NCBI GenBank assembly: GCA_016716835.1
Contig: JADJUW010000001.1
Span: 744,001-808,000 of the forward strand
Direction of reading: 5' to 3'
Source: Myxococcales bacterium
GTDB taxonomy: Bacteria; Myxococcota_A; Polyangia; Haliangiales; Haliangiaceae
Length of the DNA stretch: 64,000 nt
Shown here: in pieces, positions 20,989 through 29,709 of the stretch
Position numbering within the stretch: position 1 is the stretch's first letter
How the letters are laid out: each line of letters opens with the position of its first letter
The notes under the pieces: generated by a model
Seen by the model: only the letters and a program-made list of their open reading frames with translations
The model's database searches: none
Told to the model about the DNA's origin: nothing
Translations under genes and position numbers: made by a program

Positions 20989-21096
20989 CTAGAGCCCACA
21001 GAATAGGCATTGGTCGTAGTCGCAAGGGCCTTCGCAAGCCGAGAAACCAAGGGCAAAGGCGGTGAGCAACAGGGCTTTGATGAGTTTTCTTTTCAT
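20989..21096 (-). CDS. Very short Cys-rich lipopeptide precursor (35 residues)
   Basis: Starts at the ATG at 21096. The N-terminus is a lipoprotein signal peptide (MKRKLIKALLLTAFALGFSAC, lipobox FSAC); cleavage would leave a mature lipopeptide of only 15 residues, CEGPCDYDQCLFCGL, with four Cys counting the lipidated one. A sigma-54 type element at 21109-21124 lies 14 bases before the ATG, exactly as in the other secreted genes of this window, which argues that this is a real gene and not a chance frame. An upstream in-frame ATG at 21249 would put the start before the promoter. Function unknown. Confidence 0.6.
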   Translation of the reverse strand: MKRKLIKALLLTAFALGFSACEGPCDYDQCLFCGL

Positions 21097-21108
21097 GCCC
21101 ACCTGCAG

Positions 21109-21124
21109 TGCAGGCTTCGTGCCA
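21109..21124 (-). promoter_or_regulatory. Sigma-54 type -24/-12 promoter of the lipopeptide gene
   Basis: Minus strand TGGCACGAAGCCTGCA; the -24 half is perfect and the -12 half has one change (CTGC for TTGC). The ATG at 21096 is 14 bases beyond the -12 C. Confidence 0.65.
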
Positions 21125-21291
21125 GGAAAACGAGCCCAGACGGTTTTTAATGATAAGTCAGATGTGTTTGTAATTGTTCGGTTTCGCCAGGGGGTCGGCA
21201 AGCGTCGCTGGTCACCGCGCACCCCAGCGCTGGCGGATGGCGCTGCCATGGCTGAGCATGGCCGGTCCGCTGCATCGAAATCAGGCCGCCG

Positions 21292-22107
21292 CTAGCGCAC
21301 GCGCACAAACAGATTGGAGACGGTGTAGGTCGCGGGCATTTCTAGGGGGAGGCTTTCATCAAAGAGGTCGTGGGAGCCCCATGCGAAGACAAAATAGCTG
21401 TCGTCAATAGCGGTGCGGAAGGCCGCCTGTTCGGCGGCTGTATAAGACGCGTCAAATGCGATCGGCATTTGGTACATGCCGCGCCACTCGCCGCCGTTCC
21501 AGGCATCGGCAAGCAGGAGCTCGCCATCGCCCTCGTTGCGAATGCGGACGGCGGTGCCGGCTAGTGGGCGCGCGATCGGCATGAGGAAGTATTGCGAAAC
21601 CTTGCCTACGCCTTCGAAATAGCGGTATTCGTCCCGCCCCTCGTCGTATCCCATGACGATTTTGGCGCGCACCATGATTGATACCGAAGCGTCGGGCTCG
21701 CCGAGCGCTTGCAGTTCGGCGAACTGCGCCGCCACTTGCTGGGCGATGTCGGTTGGTGGTTGCCATTCGATCATGCAACGGCCAGTTGCGGGATCAACGC
21801 GCCACTCGCGGCAGTGCTGACTCGGCCCACGCTCTTCGAAGGCGGACATGCCCCATTCATAGGGCAGGTAGTCACCAGCCGTATGCCTCCAGTCGGCGAT
21901 GCCCGGCGCAATCACATAGCCGCCGGGCTGGTAGGTCAGCAAGATGTATTCCCCGCGCGCCTTGTCTTCGTCTTCCGCCTGGGAGGCGTCGCCTGAATCG
22001 GGGCTGATGCATGCAGCCGTTGCAAGTAGCAGCAGCGTCGCGGCCCGTACGCCGCTGTGGAGCTTGGGTGGGGTGGATAATAGACTAACCTTAGTTATTT
22101 TTGACAT
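21292..22107 (-). CDS. Exported lipoprotein, unknown function
   Basis: 271 residues with a long N-terminal region, hydrophobic stretch and lipobox (ATAAC), then an acidic Ser/Asp-rich linker. The mature part contains aromatic-rich beta-like segments (EYILLTYQPGGYVIAPG, YEGVG-like YFEGVGKVSQYFLMPIARPL, DSYFVFAWGSHDLFDE) and ends in YTVSNLFVRVR. I do not recognise the family. A near-perfect sigma-54 element lies 14 bases before the ATG, and its nearest analogue in the window is the 253-residue lipoprotein at 62523-63284, which has the same kind of promoter and a similar acidic start after the Cys. There is no evident enzyme motif. Confidence 0.7.
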   Translation of the reverse strand: MSKITKVSLLSTPPKLHSGVRAATLLLLATAACISPDSGDASQAEDEDKARGEYILLTYQPGGYVIAPGIADWRHTAGDYLPYEWGMSAFEERGPSQHCREWRVDPATGRCMIEWQPPTDIAQQVAAQFAELQALGEPDASVSIMVRAKIVMGYDEGRDEYRYFEGVGKVSQYFLMPIARPLAGTAVRIRNEGDGELLLADAWNGGEWRGMYQMPIAFDASYTAAEQAAFRTAIDDSYFVFAWGSHDLFDESLPLEMPATYTVSNLFVRVR

Positions 22108-22119
22108 GCTGTAGTCATA

Positions 22120-22135
22120 AGCAACCCTCGTGCCA
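22120..22135 (-). promoter_or_regulatory. Sigma-54 type -24/-12 promoter
   Basis: Minus strand TGGCACGAGGGTTGCT, a perfect match to TGGCACG-N4-TTGCW. The ATG at 22107 is 14 bases beyond the -12 C. Confidence 0.85.
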
Positions 22136-22296
22136 GTAACTTAGAGCGATTCGACGTCTGAAAACTTAAGGTGGAGAAGGCTGGTTACGCAAAGGAGTTA
22201 AGGTTTTGCGGGCGTCTTGCGTTGCCTGGCAAGCCCACTGGCCGGTGGCTCAGGGGCTGAAATGCCCCACTTCGACGCGCAATCACCCTAGGATGT

Positions 22297-22317
22297 CTCG
22301 CTGAGTTCATCAGCGAG
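22297..22317 (-). terminator. Perfect hairpin at the end of the 29.5-22.3 kb operon
   Basis: CTCGCTGA and TCAGCGAG form an 8-bp perfect stem around a 5-base loop; one arm overlaps the stop codon at 22310. It has no U tract on the minus-strand transcript, so termination or mRNA 3'-end protection are both possible. Confidence 0.4.
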
Positions 22318-22615
22318 GCGGAAAGGTAATTTCAATGGCGTCGGGACCTGCGAGCTTACCATCGGGACCAAACTCGATCTTAATCTGGACGTCGCTCGGC
22401 CTGGTCCAATCATTGGTGCGCGACATGGCCAACATCAGGCTAGGCCAGGCCCCGTCTCGACCAGCCAAGCGGGCCGCGGCGGCAACCCGCTGGCGAATCG
22501 CGGTTTTCTTTGCGCTCGGTGCGGCGACAGCCAGTGAAGCTATACCGGCCCACGCCACGCATACCGCGACGGCAAGCCAAGCCCGTCGGTTGCTGCGAGG
22601 CGTTAGCACCCGCAC
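22310..22615 (-). CDS. Truncated paralogue of the adjacent 841-residue secreted protein
   Basis: 101 residues. Its signal-peptide region (PRSNRRAWLAVAVCVAWAG ... AVAAPSAKKTAIRQRVAAAA) matches that of the neighbour at 22628-25153 (AAPSAKKPAAIRQRVATAAA), and its C-terminal half matches one repeat of that neighbour (KIEFGPDGKLAGPDAIEITFPPR versus KFGADGKLAGRDAIEITFPLRE). The phosphoribosyltransferase-like domain and the other repeats are absent. It looks like a duplicated copy in which a large internal deletion joined the signal peptide to half a repeat. It starts 12 bases after the neighbour's stop and is probably co-transcribed. Whether it is functional is unknown. Confidence 0.65.
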   Translation of the reverse strand: MRVLTPRSNRRAWLAVAVCVAWAGIASLAVAAPSAKKTAIRQRVAAAARLAGRDGAWPSLMLAMSRTNDWTRPSDVQIKIEFGPDGKLAGPDAIEITFPPR

Positions 22616-22627
22616 CTCCCAGGCATC

Positions 22628-25153
22628 TTAGTTTCCTCGCTCGATTCGCACGGCCGATGCATCGGCGACGCGGCCGTTGCTGTCGAGCTTGATCGTCATG
22701 GTAACGGGCGGCCCAGGTTTCCCTTCGTCAGTTAGTGCGAGTCGAGCGAGCATCATCCCCGTCGGGGACTTAGAAGGGTCTGCGCTATGCATCAGGTCCT
22801 GAAGTAGTTCTGATGGAAGATCGGTGTGGATTTTAAAATCAAGTCCGTATTGGGGATCGACGACGGCCGCGTACGTTACGGTAAACGCGCGATTCCCGCC
22901 GCCTTCGAACACTAGGTGTTTCCACGATGAGGCAATGTCGTGCGCTACCTTGTCGGCCATGCCTTCGGCCGGGCCTCCCGCACGTGCGACCCCGCCCGAC
23001 GCATGGCGAGAAGCAGGTTTTAACGGCACGCGGCGCGCGACCTTCATGATGCGCATGGAGTCGTCCACCAGGGGCCGGCCGGCTTGGTCGACGTCAATTT
23101 CAATTCGCAGCGTCCCAGGCACGGTCTGGATCCCGCTGCCGTCCCAGTCTCTAGCCACGTAGAGCCCTTCTATGCCTTCGTATACGCTGTTGCCTTGCAC
23201 CCAGGTCAACGCCCCAGGCGGCAGGTCGCTGGCAATCGTGTATTCATAGCGGCCGCTGCTAATCATGCTCCGCTCAATTTCGATGACCACGGGGCCGGCG
23301 CCTCCCGCCACACGCGTGTTGCCCAAATCGCGTGCCAGTCGCCGGCGCACGTCAGTCGTTGCGTCCGCCTTGGAAAGCATGGCGACGCCTCGGTAGCCAG
23401 TTGTGCCATGCGGAACCATGCGCTTTTGGCGCTTGAGCTCGCGAAGTGGGAAGGTGATTTCAATGGCGTCGCGGCCTGCGAGCTTACCGTCGGCACCGAA
23501 CTTGATCGCGATGTCGACGTCGCGTGGCACGGCACTATCGTCCCCATTAGCCATCGCCGCGATGAGACCAAGTATGTGCTCGGATTCGATGGTCGGTTGC
23601 AGGCTTGCGGGTAACGTGGTGAACCCCTCGGCCGCCGCCGCGCCGCCAATCCGCAACGTCCGCACATGTATGTGCGCCGTTATGGGCCCTCCGCCAGCGA
23701 TAACTACGTTGCTAAGCGCCGATGCTAAGTCCCCTTGTATGACGCCCTTCGCCTGCTCGTATGATGGCCTTGCCGAGGTTTTGGGCGGATACGAAAACTT
23801 AGTTGGTCTGCTGCGAAACTCTTTAGGCGATACCGCGATGCCTTTTCGGATAATGGCGACAGCGTCGCGCCCCGATACCCGGCCGTCTTTGTCAAGTGTG
23901 GCTTCGATCTCGATGGCTTGGGCGCGGCCATAAACAGGTCCCGCCATAAAAGCGCCAAACGACTTTAGGAGCCGGGGATCCTGCAAGCGGGCGAGCCATT
24001 TCGCATCGACATTGCTCGTCACGACAACGCCCTCTCTTGTGGGCGTCATCGCAAGCCGAATCGTGGCGCCCGGCGCGGCGTCCCACGCAATAGGCCCAAG
24101 CAACGCGACGATGGCCTCCTGCGCGACCGCGGTGTCGGCGGGGCCAATTGGTTGGCTGTATATCGCAAATGAGACGGGTGCGCCGACTTGGGTCATGCGC
24201 CTAAACACCTTCGGCTTTGCTAGCCGCCACGTGGCGGCAATAATGTCGTTGAGTTCAGGGTCGCGGATCATGCGTTGCGCCAGCGCGATGCGAAAGTCGG
24301 CGTGCTTGGGGTTGCGCTTGGCGGGCAATTCCTCCAGGGTGTTGCGGCCAATCAGATGCTCGCCGATGTACGGGGCGATGTCGTCTTTGCCGGCCTTCAG
24401 GAATGCGGTGCTCCTAATGCGGTGCGTGATGCCATCCGCGGTGCCGCCCAGCCCAAGCAAGGCAATGTTCACCGGCTTGCCATATTTTTTAAGGCTATAG
24501 GCGGCAAGGCGGTCGCGCATGGCGCGCAGCGAGCCGCCGCCGGAGACCGTGTCCATCAGGACGATTGTTTTTCCGCTGGTGAACGCTTCGGGCGGAATGA
24601 GCGCTTCGAGGTGGCGTTCGAATTCGGCGATGTGCTGCGGCGAGACGCCGTGTCGAAGCCCACTAGATGGAAACGATACCGCGTTATCGGGTGCCACCAG
24701 GCTGAGGAAGGTAACCAGCGCGGTCGGCGAGCGGCCGACGCCGATATAATAGTGCGTCTTAGGCGGCAGCTGGGTCATGACGGCTTCGGCATCGCCGCGC
24801 AATTGGGTGTAGACGTCCTTTGCCAAGTAGCCTTGGCCATTGACGACATAGGGGCCGTCTGGCAAGGGCTCGGCGTCTGGGCGGTAGAGGCGCGGGGCGC
24901 GCTTGGCGGGCGAGGTTGCAGCCTTGAGGCGCTTGGGACCTTTTAAGGCAGACGCAGGATGCGCGGCGTGCACTGCGGCGGCCGCGGTGGCAACTCGCTG
25001 GCGGATCGCGGCTGGCTTTTTGGCGCTCGGTGCGGCGAAGGCGTGCGCCCCGTCGCGGTGGGCGCCCGGCGAAAACATGGCCACCCACGCTATGACGACG
25101 GCTGCGGCAAGGCAGGCCATCCGGTGGGTACGAGGCACTAAGACGCGAGACAT
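22628..25153 (-). CDS. Secreted protein: phosphoribosyltransferase-like domain plus four beta-rich repeats
   Basis: 841 residues with a Sec signal peptide (cleavage likely near FAAPS, residue 42). Residues about 105-310 resemble a type I phosphoribosyltransferase: HYYIGVGRSPTALVTFL (pyrophosphate-loop-like, 134-150), a variable hood, and TIVLMDTVSGGGSLRAM (196-212) in place of the PRPP loop. Only one of the usual two acidic residues of that loop remains. Then come four repeats of roughly 100 residues, each ending in a strand-turn-strand signature of the form IxxDxxGRhxxxDAhxI at about 413-435, 545-567, 681-702 and 817-838. It has its own sigma-54 element 15 bases before the ATG. Related domains occur in the genes at 30682, 32597 and 34371. 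Family name unknown to me; the fold assignment is inference from motifs. Confidence 0.7.
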   Translation of the reverse strand: MSRVLVPRTHRMACLAAAVVIAWVAMFSPGAHRDGAHAFAAPSAKKPAAIRQRVATAAAAVHAAHPASALKGPKRLKAATSPAKRAPRLYRPDAEPLPDGPYVVNGQGYLAKDVYTQLRGDAEAVMTQLPPKTHYYIGVGRSPTALVTFLSLVAPDNAVSFPSSGLRHGVSPQHIAEFERHLEALIPPEAFTSGKTIVLMDTVSGGGSLRAMRDRLAAYSLKKYGKPVNIALLGLGGTADGITHRIRSTAFLKAGKDDIAPYIGEHLIGRNTLEELPAKRNPKHADFRIALAQRMIRDPELNDIIAATWRLAKPKVFRRMTQVGAPVSFAIYSQPIGPADTAVAQEAIVALLGPIAWDAAPGATIRLAMTPTREGVVVTSNVDAKWLARLQDPRLLKSFGAFMAGPVYGRAQAIEIEATLDKDGRVSGRDAVAIIRKGIAVSPKEFRSRPTKFSYPPKTSARPSYEQAKGVIQGDLASALSNVVIAGGGPITAHIHVRTLRIGGAAAAEGFTTLPASLQPTIESEHILGLIAAMANGDDSAVPRDVDIAIKFGADGKLAGRDAIEITFPLRELKRQKRMVPHGTTGYRGVAMLSKADATTDVRRRLARDLGNTRVAGGAGPVVIEIERSMISSGRYEYTIASDLPPGALTWVQGNSVYEGIEGLYVARDWDGSGIQTVPGTLRIEIDVDQAGRPLVDDSMRIMKVARRVPLKPASRHASGGVARAGGPAEGMADKVAHDIASSWKHLVFEGGGNRAFTVTYAAVVDPQYGLDFKIHTDLPSELLQDLMHSADPSKSPTGMMLARLALTDEGKPGPPVTMTIKLDSNGRVADASAVRIERGN

Positions 25154-25166
25154 CTACACCTGTTAG

Positions 25167-25182
25167 TGCAAGCGATATGCCA
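25167..25182 (-). promoter_or_regulatory. Sigma-54 type -24/-12 promoter
   Basis: Minus strand TGGCATATCGCTTGCA; both the -24 GG and -12 GC are correctly spaced. The ATG at 25153 is 15 bases beyond the -12 C. It allows the PRTase-like gene to be expressed separately from the upstream operon. Confidence 0.75.
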
Positions 25183-25299
25183 GGGCAGGGGAGCGCTGCG
25201 CCGGCCCGGTTGCCTCGCAGGTCGCGCTCGCAAGCGGGGTACATGAGCCCCGACTGGGGTCGGGCTGCCCATGTGCGTCGGAGCGCCTCCCGCTTTGGC

Positions 25300-26217
25300 C
25301 TATGGCGCCAGCGACGGAGCGTTAGCAACCATGAAGCCTGCGATCGCTTTCGCGAGGGCTGTATTCATGGCTTCGGTATCCGGCGAGCGCGAAGCGGCAT
25401 CCTTGTCGCCATCGCCCTCTACCCGAAAGCGCATCGAGTGATCGCCTTGCGAAGCGACGAGATGCGTGAGGTTGGCGTGTGGGGTCTTTACGGCAACAAT
25501 TTTTTGACTGCCAAGTTTCCTGGTGGCGCGGCGCGTAAGGAAGCGAGCGCCGCCGTCGTTCTCACCAATCGCGATGAGCGAGGGAATTGCCGGCGCGGTG
25601 GTTGTCCCAACGCCCGCACCGTTTAAGGTGATAAGCCCGGCGAATTTCTCGGGGTACTTATCCGCGAGCTCGTAGGCCTTTCGGCCGCCAGCGCTATGGC
25701 CGCCAATGAAGACCTTGCCCTTGCCAACGAGCGCCGCCGCCGCCTCGGGATAGTCGGTATTGAAATCTCCTTCTGCGCCGTAACCATAGGGTACGGCATG
25801 GATCTCGAGTGACGCGCCCACGAACTGCAACGAATTGGTCATGCGGCGGATGAGCTCATTGTCCGGCGCTTGGCCCGCGCCATGGAACGACAAGAGCACG
25901 GTGCGCTGGCTTGGGACGCCCGTTTCGAAGATGGTCGTGAGGTGCGCACCCTCGTAAGAAGCATCACGCGTCAAAAGCGGCAGCTTGCTATTGGTCGCGG
26001 AGAGGCGCTTGGCGGGTTTGGCGGCGCGACTCATGCGCGTCTCCGTGGCGTCTTTGTGCTTGGGACCTGACGTCCGCGCGGCTTTGGGGAGCCTACTGAA
26101 CCAAGGCCTGGGGGAAACCTTGTGCTCGCCCGGGCGCCGGGAGGCTTCGGCGGACGTCGAAAGCAGGAGCGCTCCCTGCGCCAGGCCGATGACGAAGATT
26201 ATGTTGCGTGGTTTCAT
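25300..26217 (-). CDS. Secreted alpha/beta hydrolase (esterase-like)
   Basis: 305 residues with a Sec signal peptide (FVIGLAQGALLLSTSAEAS) and a basic Ser/Lys-rich linker to about residue 75. The hydrolase domain shows VLLSFHGAGQAPDNE (oxyanion region), the nucleophile elbow FIGGHSAGGRKAYELADKYP (GHSAG), SLIAIGENDGG (acid strand) and a late GDHSMRF that may supply the His. This resembles the esterase/PHB-depolymerase-like group. It starts 20 bases after the PRPP-synthetase-like gene and is probably in the operon that begins at 29496. Substrate unknown. Confidence 0.75.
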   Translation of the reverse strand: MKPRNIIFVIGLAQGALLLSTSAEASRRPGEHKVSPRPWFSRLPKAARTSGPKHKDATETRMSRAAKPAKRLSATNSKLPLLTRDASYEGAHLTTIFETGVPSQRTVLLSFHGAGQAPDNELIRRMTNSLQFVGASLEIHAVPYGYGAEGDFNTDYPEAAAALVGKGKVFIGGHSAGGRKAYELADKYPEKFAGLITLNGAGVGTTTAPAIPSLIAIGENDGGARFLTRRATRKLGSQKIVAVKTPHANLTHLVASQGDHSMRFRVEGDGDKDAASRSPDTEAMNTALAKAIAGFMVANAPSLAP

Positions 26218-26236
26218 GACGGGCTCCTGGGCGGGG

Positions 26237-27757
26237 TTATTGTTCGAGAAAAAGGTGCGCTTCGATGCTGTTGTTTTGTTGCAGCTTGCCGATCACCGTC
26301 CCAAGGGTCTCGGCGATGCCGACGACCTCGATTGCTTGATTGCCCGACTCGCGCGTTTCTTTTTGTGGCAAGGTGTCGAGGACAAATAGTTTGTCGATGT
26401 CGCCGCCTGGGCGGATCTTGTCGCGGGCGTTGCCGGTTAGATGGCTCACGGCGGCAAAAACATGGGTCGCGCCGCTGCCACGCGCCGCCTTGGCAAGGTC
26501 CATTAGCGTGCCGCCGCTCGCGGTTTCATCATCGACCACCACCGCGATCTCACCCTTGACGGAGTCTGAAAAGCGCGTCGTGGTATCGAGGCCGCGACGC
26601 TCCTTGCTGGCGACCTTCACCCGTTTGACCAAGCCATCGGCCGGGACGCCGAGCTCGGCGGCGAGAAACCTGGCAAATACCTTGGCGCGCTTTTCGGCAC
26701 CCGCGTCAGGCGCAACCACGACGACCTTGTCAACTGGCAGGTTAGCCGCCTTGATGCGCGCGCCGAGCGTGGCGGCCAAGATGGCCTCGCCCGAGAGGTG
26801 AATCGGCATGACCTCGGCGGCCTGAAAAATGCCGAGTTCCTGCGCCTGGTGGATCGAGAAGAACATGGCGCGGTCGACGCCGGCCTTGCTCATGAGTTTT
26901 GGCAACAGGGCGGCGCCCACGGCAATGCCCGCGCTGTCCATGCGATCCGACCGCGAATAGGGCAGATACGGCGTGATGATCGTGACGGACCGTGCCCCGC
27001 TTTGCTTGGCGGCCTTGACGACGCGTAGCATGTCGAGCATCTCGGCGTGGAAGGTTTCGCTCGCGGTCACGGATTTACCCATGACGTAATAGATGTCCTT
27101 GCCACGCGGGTTTTCCGGCAGCGTAAGGCCCTCGGCATTCATGCTGGCGCCGTCGATGACGTCGCCGACGATGTCGAGCTTGGTGGCCAGCGAGCCCAAG
27201 AGTTCGGGGTGGATTTGACCGCCCCACATCAGGGTCTTGCTCTTTGAGGCCTTGCGGCGGAACTTCACGCGTTCTTCGGGCACGCCGACGTTGCGTTCGA
27301 CCCGCCGTCCCGACGAGGTCGAGACGTTGCGGGCGCGAAGCCAGCGCAGCGTAGTGTCAACGAATTGCTTGCCGTAGCGCGGGTAAAACGCGGCATCGAC
27401 GGTCACGTCGACCCCTAAGGCGCCGGCCATGTGCGAGGCCTCGATCGCCATGAAGGCATGCCACAGCGAGGTCGCCGGCTCATCGGAGCCGCGCAGCATC
27501 ACGGCCGCGCGGCGGCCGAGCATGGAGCGCTGGATCTTGACCGTGCCTTCGCTGTTGGCGAATTTGGTGATGAGCGGTCGGTCGTGCCGCCGGTCGCCAG
27601 CGGCCCGCTTTTCGGCCGTCGCGGCCTTCCGCAACGGCGTGCTGCGCATGGACAAGGGCCCACGCGCATCGGCAACCGCATCGCGACCCGCCGTCAAGCC
27701 GCCTAACGCGGTCGCTGCGGATAGCAAGTAAGCAAGGAGTTGGGGGCGGAGTTTCAT
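26237..27757 (-). CDS. Secreted PRPP-synthetase (ribose-phosphate pyrophosphokinase) homologue
   Basis: 506 residues from the ATG at 27757, which opens a clear signal peptide (LRPQLLAYLLSAATALGG ... AVADARG). The N-terminal 200 residues are longer than in ordinary Prs. Prs signatures follow in order: PYLPYSRSDRMD (263-274), HQAQELGIFQ (303-312), VVVAPDAGAEKRAKVFA (346-362), a basic loop VKRVKVASKERRG (377-389) and an intact PRPP loop VVVDDETASGGTL (406-418). Known Prs enzymes make PRPP from ATP and ribose 5-phosphate in the cytoplasm; a secreted version is highly unusual. All main motifs look conserved, so activity is plausible. It follows the LOG-family gene by 46 bases and precedes the hydrolase by 19, in one operon. 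Confidence 0.8.
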   Translation of the reverse strand: MKLRPQLLAYLLSAATALGGLTAGRDAVADARGPLSMRSTPLRKAATAEKRAAGDRRHDRPLITKFANSEGTVKIQRSMLGRRAAVMLRGSDEPATSLWHAFMAIEASHMAGALGVDVTVDAAFYPRYGKQFVDTTLRWLRARNVSTSSGRRVERNVGVPEERVKFRRKASKSKTLMWGGQIHPELLGSLATKLDIVGDVIDGASMNAEGLTLPENPRGKDIYYVMGKSVTASETFHAEMLDMLRVVKAAKQSGARSVTIITPYLPYSRSDRMDSAGIAVGAALLPKLMSKAGVDRAMFFSIHQAQELGIFQAAEVMPIHLSGEAILAATLGARIKAANLPVDKVVVVAPDAGAEKRAKVFARFLAAELGVPADGLVKRVKVASKERRGLDTTTRFSDSVKGEIAVVVDDETASGGTLMDLAKAARGSGATHVFAAVSHLTGNARDKIRPGGDIDKLFVLDTLPQKETRESGNQAIEVVGIAETLGTVIGKLQQNNSIEAHLFLEQ

Positions 27758-27803
27758 GGCAATGCTTTCAGGTGTGGAGGTTGGTTTAGCTAAGCCGCGC
27801 GGA

Positions 27804-29496
27804 CTAGTCGAGCCCCAGCTTGTCGCGGGCCTTGTACAATTCTTCTCGGCTGTCGCTCTCATCTGACTTGAAGCGCTCCCACGGCTTGGGAGCGTTGAGG
27901 GATTTGAAGCGATCCTCTACGGCCTGGATTAGATCCGCCGGCGTGTCGGCGACGACCACGTTGAGCGTCTCGAGCGAGGTGGTGCCCTCAATGGCTTGCA
28001 TCATCTCGACGATCTTGTGGCCAAACGTAGACTTGTTGCGTAGGACGGCGATGACGGGCCTATCTTTGCGCCGCATAAGATGTGCGAGGCCGGCCAGGTT
28101 GTGCATATGCGCGCTGGTGATAAACACGACGTTCGCGTCTTGGACCACCTCGCGGGTCGCGGAAAACTTGGCTTGCTTGGCGTCGCCGTAGCCGAGGAAA
28201 ATTTCCTGCGCGCCGTCGGCCCCAGCGTCGTCGCTTCCTGCTTTGGGTGAGATGACGACGACCTTCTGAGGGTCGGTGCCGGTGGAGCTAGCTCGAACCA
28301 GGGCGCTGATAAGGGCGCTGCGCTCGGGCAAGACGACGGTTGATTTGTCAGACCAGATTTTGTTGATACGGGCAACGCGGGGCGACGAATCAACCCACAA
28401 GCGCGCTAGTTCGACGGTGGCAGCCTTGTCTTCCTCGGTGGCCCGTGGGTCGTCGGCGAGAAACGTCGCGACCATGCCCCGCTTTTCTTGGAACGTTAGA
28501 ATGTCGTCGCGGCCCTTGCCTGGGCTTTGCACGACGCGCGGGCGGTTGGGCGATAGCTTGCCCATCGCGACCAGCGTCTCGATGCCCCGGGTCATGCCAC
28601 CCGTAAGTCGCTCGGGACTATCATCGATGTAGAGCTTAAAGCTGCTCCAGTCGACCCCGATGAAGGGCAAGATTTTTTCATACGCCGCGTCGGCGACGCC
28701 GCCGGTACCCTTGGTTAAACCAATGACCCCCGCGTCGTTATGCACCAAGGCGATGAGCTCGCCGAAGGTGCCCGAGCCGCCATTGACGTAGATGCCCGCG
28801 GCGCTCGCGGCCGCCATGGGGCCTTCGCGCACGATCGAGCCCATGCCCGAACCGCTGCCGACCAGGACCAAGTGCGTCGAATCGACGCCGCCATCGCCAC
28901 CATGCGCGGCTTCGTGGGATTCCACGCTCGACGCCGCGGTAAATGCGATCGTCACGCCGTTGTTCAAGAGGGCTTCTTTCTCGGCCTCGCGAGGCAAGCC
29001 ATGGCCGCCGCCGTGCCCCATAATATATTTCCGCTTAGCAATTTGGGCCCCGATGTCGCGTGCGACCCCAACCTTTCCGGGAATTTTTGAGGCGCTACCA
29101 AATACAGAAATGATGAGCTGATTATCCGGTGCGCCAGGCAGCGTTAGCTCAAGCCTCCGGCTGCCCGTCGATCGAATGGTATTGCCCGCGAATGATTTTT
29201 TTCGGTTCTGACGGCATCTCAACATCCTCGCCAAACCAACTCCATTTTCGTTTCTGGGGCGCCGGCTCTTGCAAGTGGCCTTTGCCGCCATCATGCCGAC
29301 TAGCGGTGGCCGGGGCGTCTTTAGAGTCTTTGAAGAATGAGGTTGTGCCGTGCGGCTGACTCTTGTTTCCATGCTTGTTGCGCCGGTGTTTCGAACCGGC
29401 ACCCGAAGTCTGCGGCACCGCGACGCTGGCGAGCAGTAAAGTAAAACCGATCGATTTCAGCAAAGCCGGGAGGGCAGGTCGACGTAAGCGTTTCAT
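27804..29496 (-). CDS. Secreted LOG-family (phosphoribohydrolase-like) protein, frameshifted near its N-terminus
   Basis: The ATG at 29496 starts a signal peptide (LPALLKSIGFTLLLASVAV) and a basic linker, but this frame stops at 29149. The domain continues in another frame to 27804. Dropping one A from the A7 run (T7 on the plus strand, 29196-29202) joins them into one protein of about 563 residues. The domain shows LIISVFGSASKIPG, GHGGGHGLPREAEKEAL, and IYVNGGSGTFGELIAL, the GGxGTxxE signature with the catalytic Glu of LOG/lysine-decarboxylase-like proteins, which cleave nucleoside monophosphates to base and ribose 5-phosphate. That product is the substrate of the next gene, a PRPP-synthetase homologue. 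The C-terminal 250 residues hold a second Rossmann-like region. It is either a genuine lesion, a +1 recoding site, or a sequence error. Confidence 0.65.
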
Positions 29497-29512
29497 GATG
29501 CCTAACTTGCTA

Positions 29513-29528
29513 TGCAACGCTCAAGCCA
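29513..29528 (-). promoter_or_regulatory. Sigma-54 type -24/-12 promoter of the leftward operon
   Basis: Minus strand TGGCTTGAGCGTTGCA. GG and GC have the correct 16-base frame; two -24 positions differ from consensus. The ATG at 29496 is 18 bases beyond the -12 C. The 154 bases between this and the rightward promoter hold the palindromes CCACTAGTGG (29596-29605) and GTCGCGAC (29651-29658), possible activator sites. Confidence 0.7.
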
Positions 29529-29682
29529 AGCCGAAGCCTCATAATAACAGGTGCTTGAGGTGTAGGCGAAGCCGGCGTGACGTACTCGCCAAGCCCCACT
29601 AGTGGTGACTTAGGTCCCAAGCCAGCCCCCAATTTATGGCCTGCCGCGATGTCGCGACGTTGATTTCACGGCGCCTAGTTGC

Positions 29683-29698
29683 TGGCATGTGCCTTGCA
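29683..29698 (+). promoter_or_regulatory. Sigma-54 type -24/-12 promoter of the rightward operon
   Basis: TGGCATGTGCCTTGCA, one mismatch to TGGCACG-N4-TTGCW. Transcription would begin near 29709, so the in-frame ATG at 29689 cannot be the translation start. Confidence 0.8.
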
Positions 29699-29709
29699 CA
29701 ACCCCTCGT

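Noticed and set aside
29380..29410. A T-arm-like GGTTCGAA stretch on the minus strand, suggesting a tRNA.
   Set aside because: It lies inside the signal-peptide/linker coding region of the LOG-family gene, and no acceptor stem or anticodon arm can be formed around it.
29689..29709. Longer N-terminus for the first kinase-like gene from the ATG at 29689.
   Set aside because: This ATG lies within the -24/-12 element, upstream of the expected transcription start.
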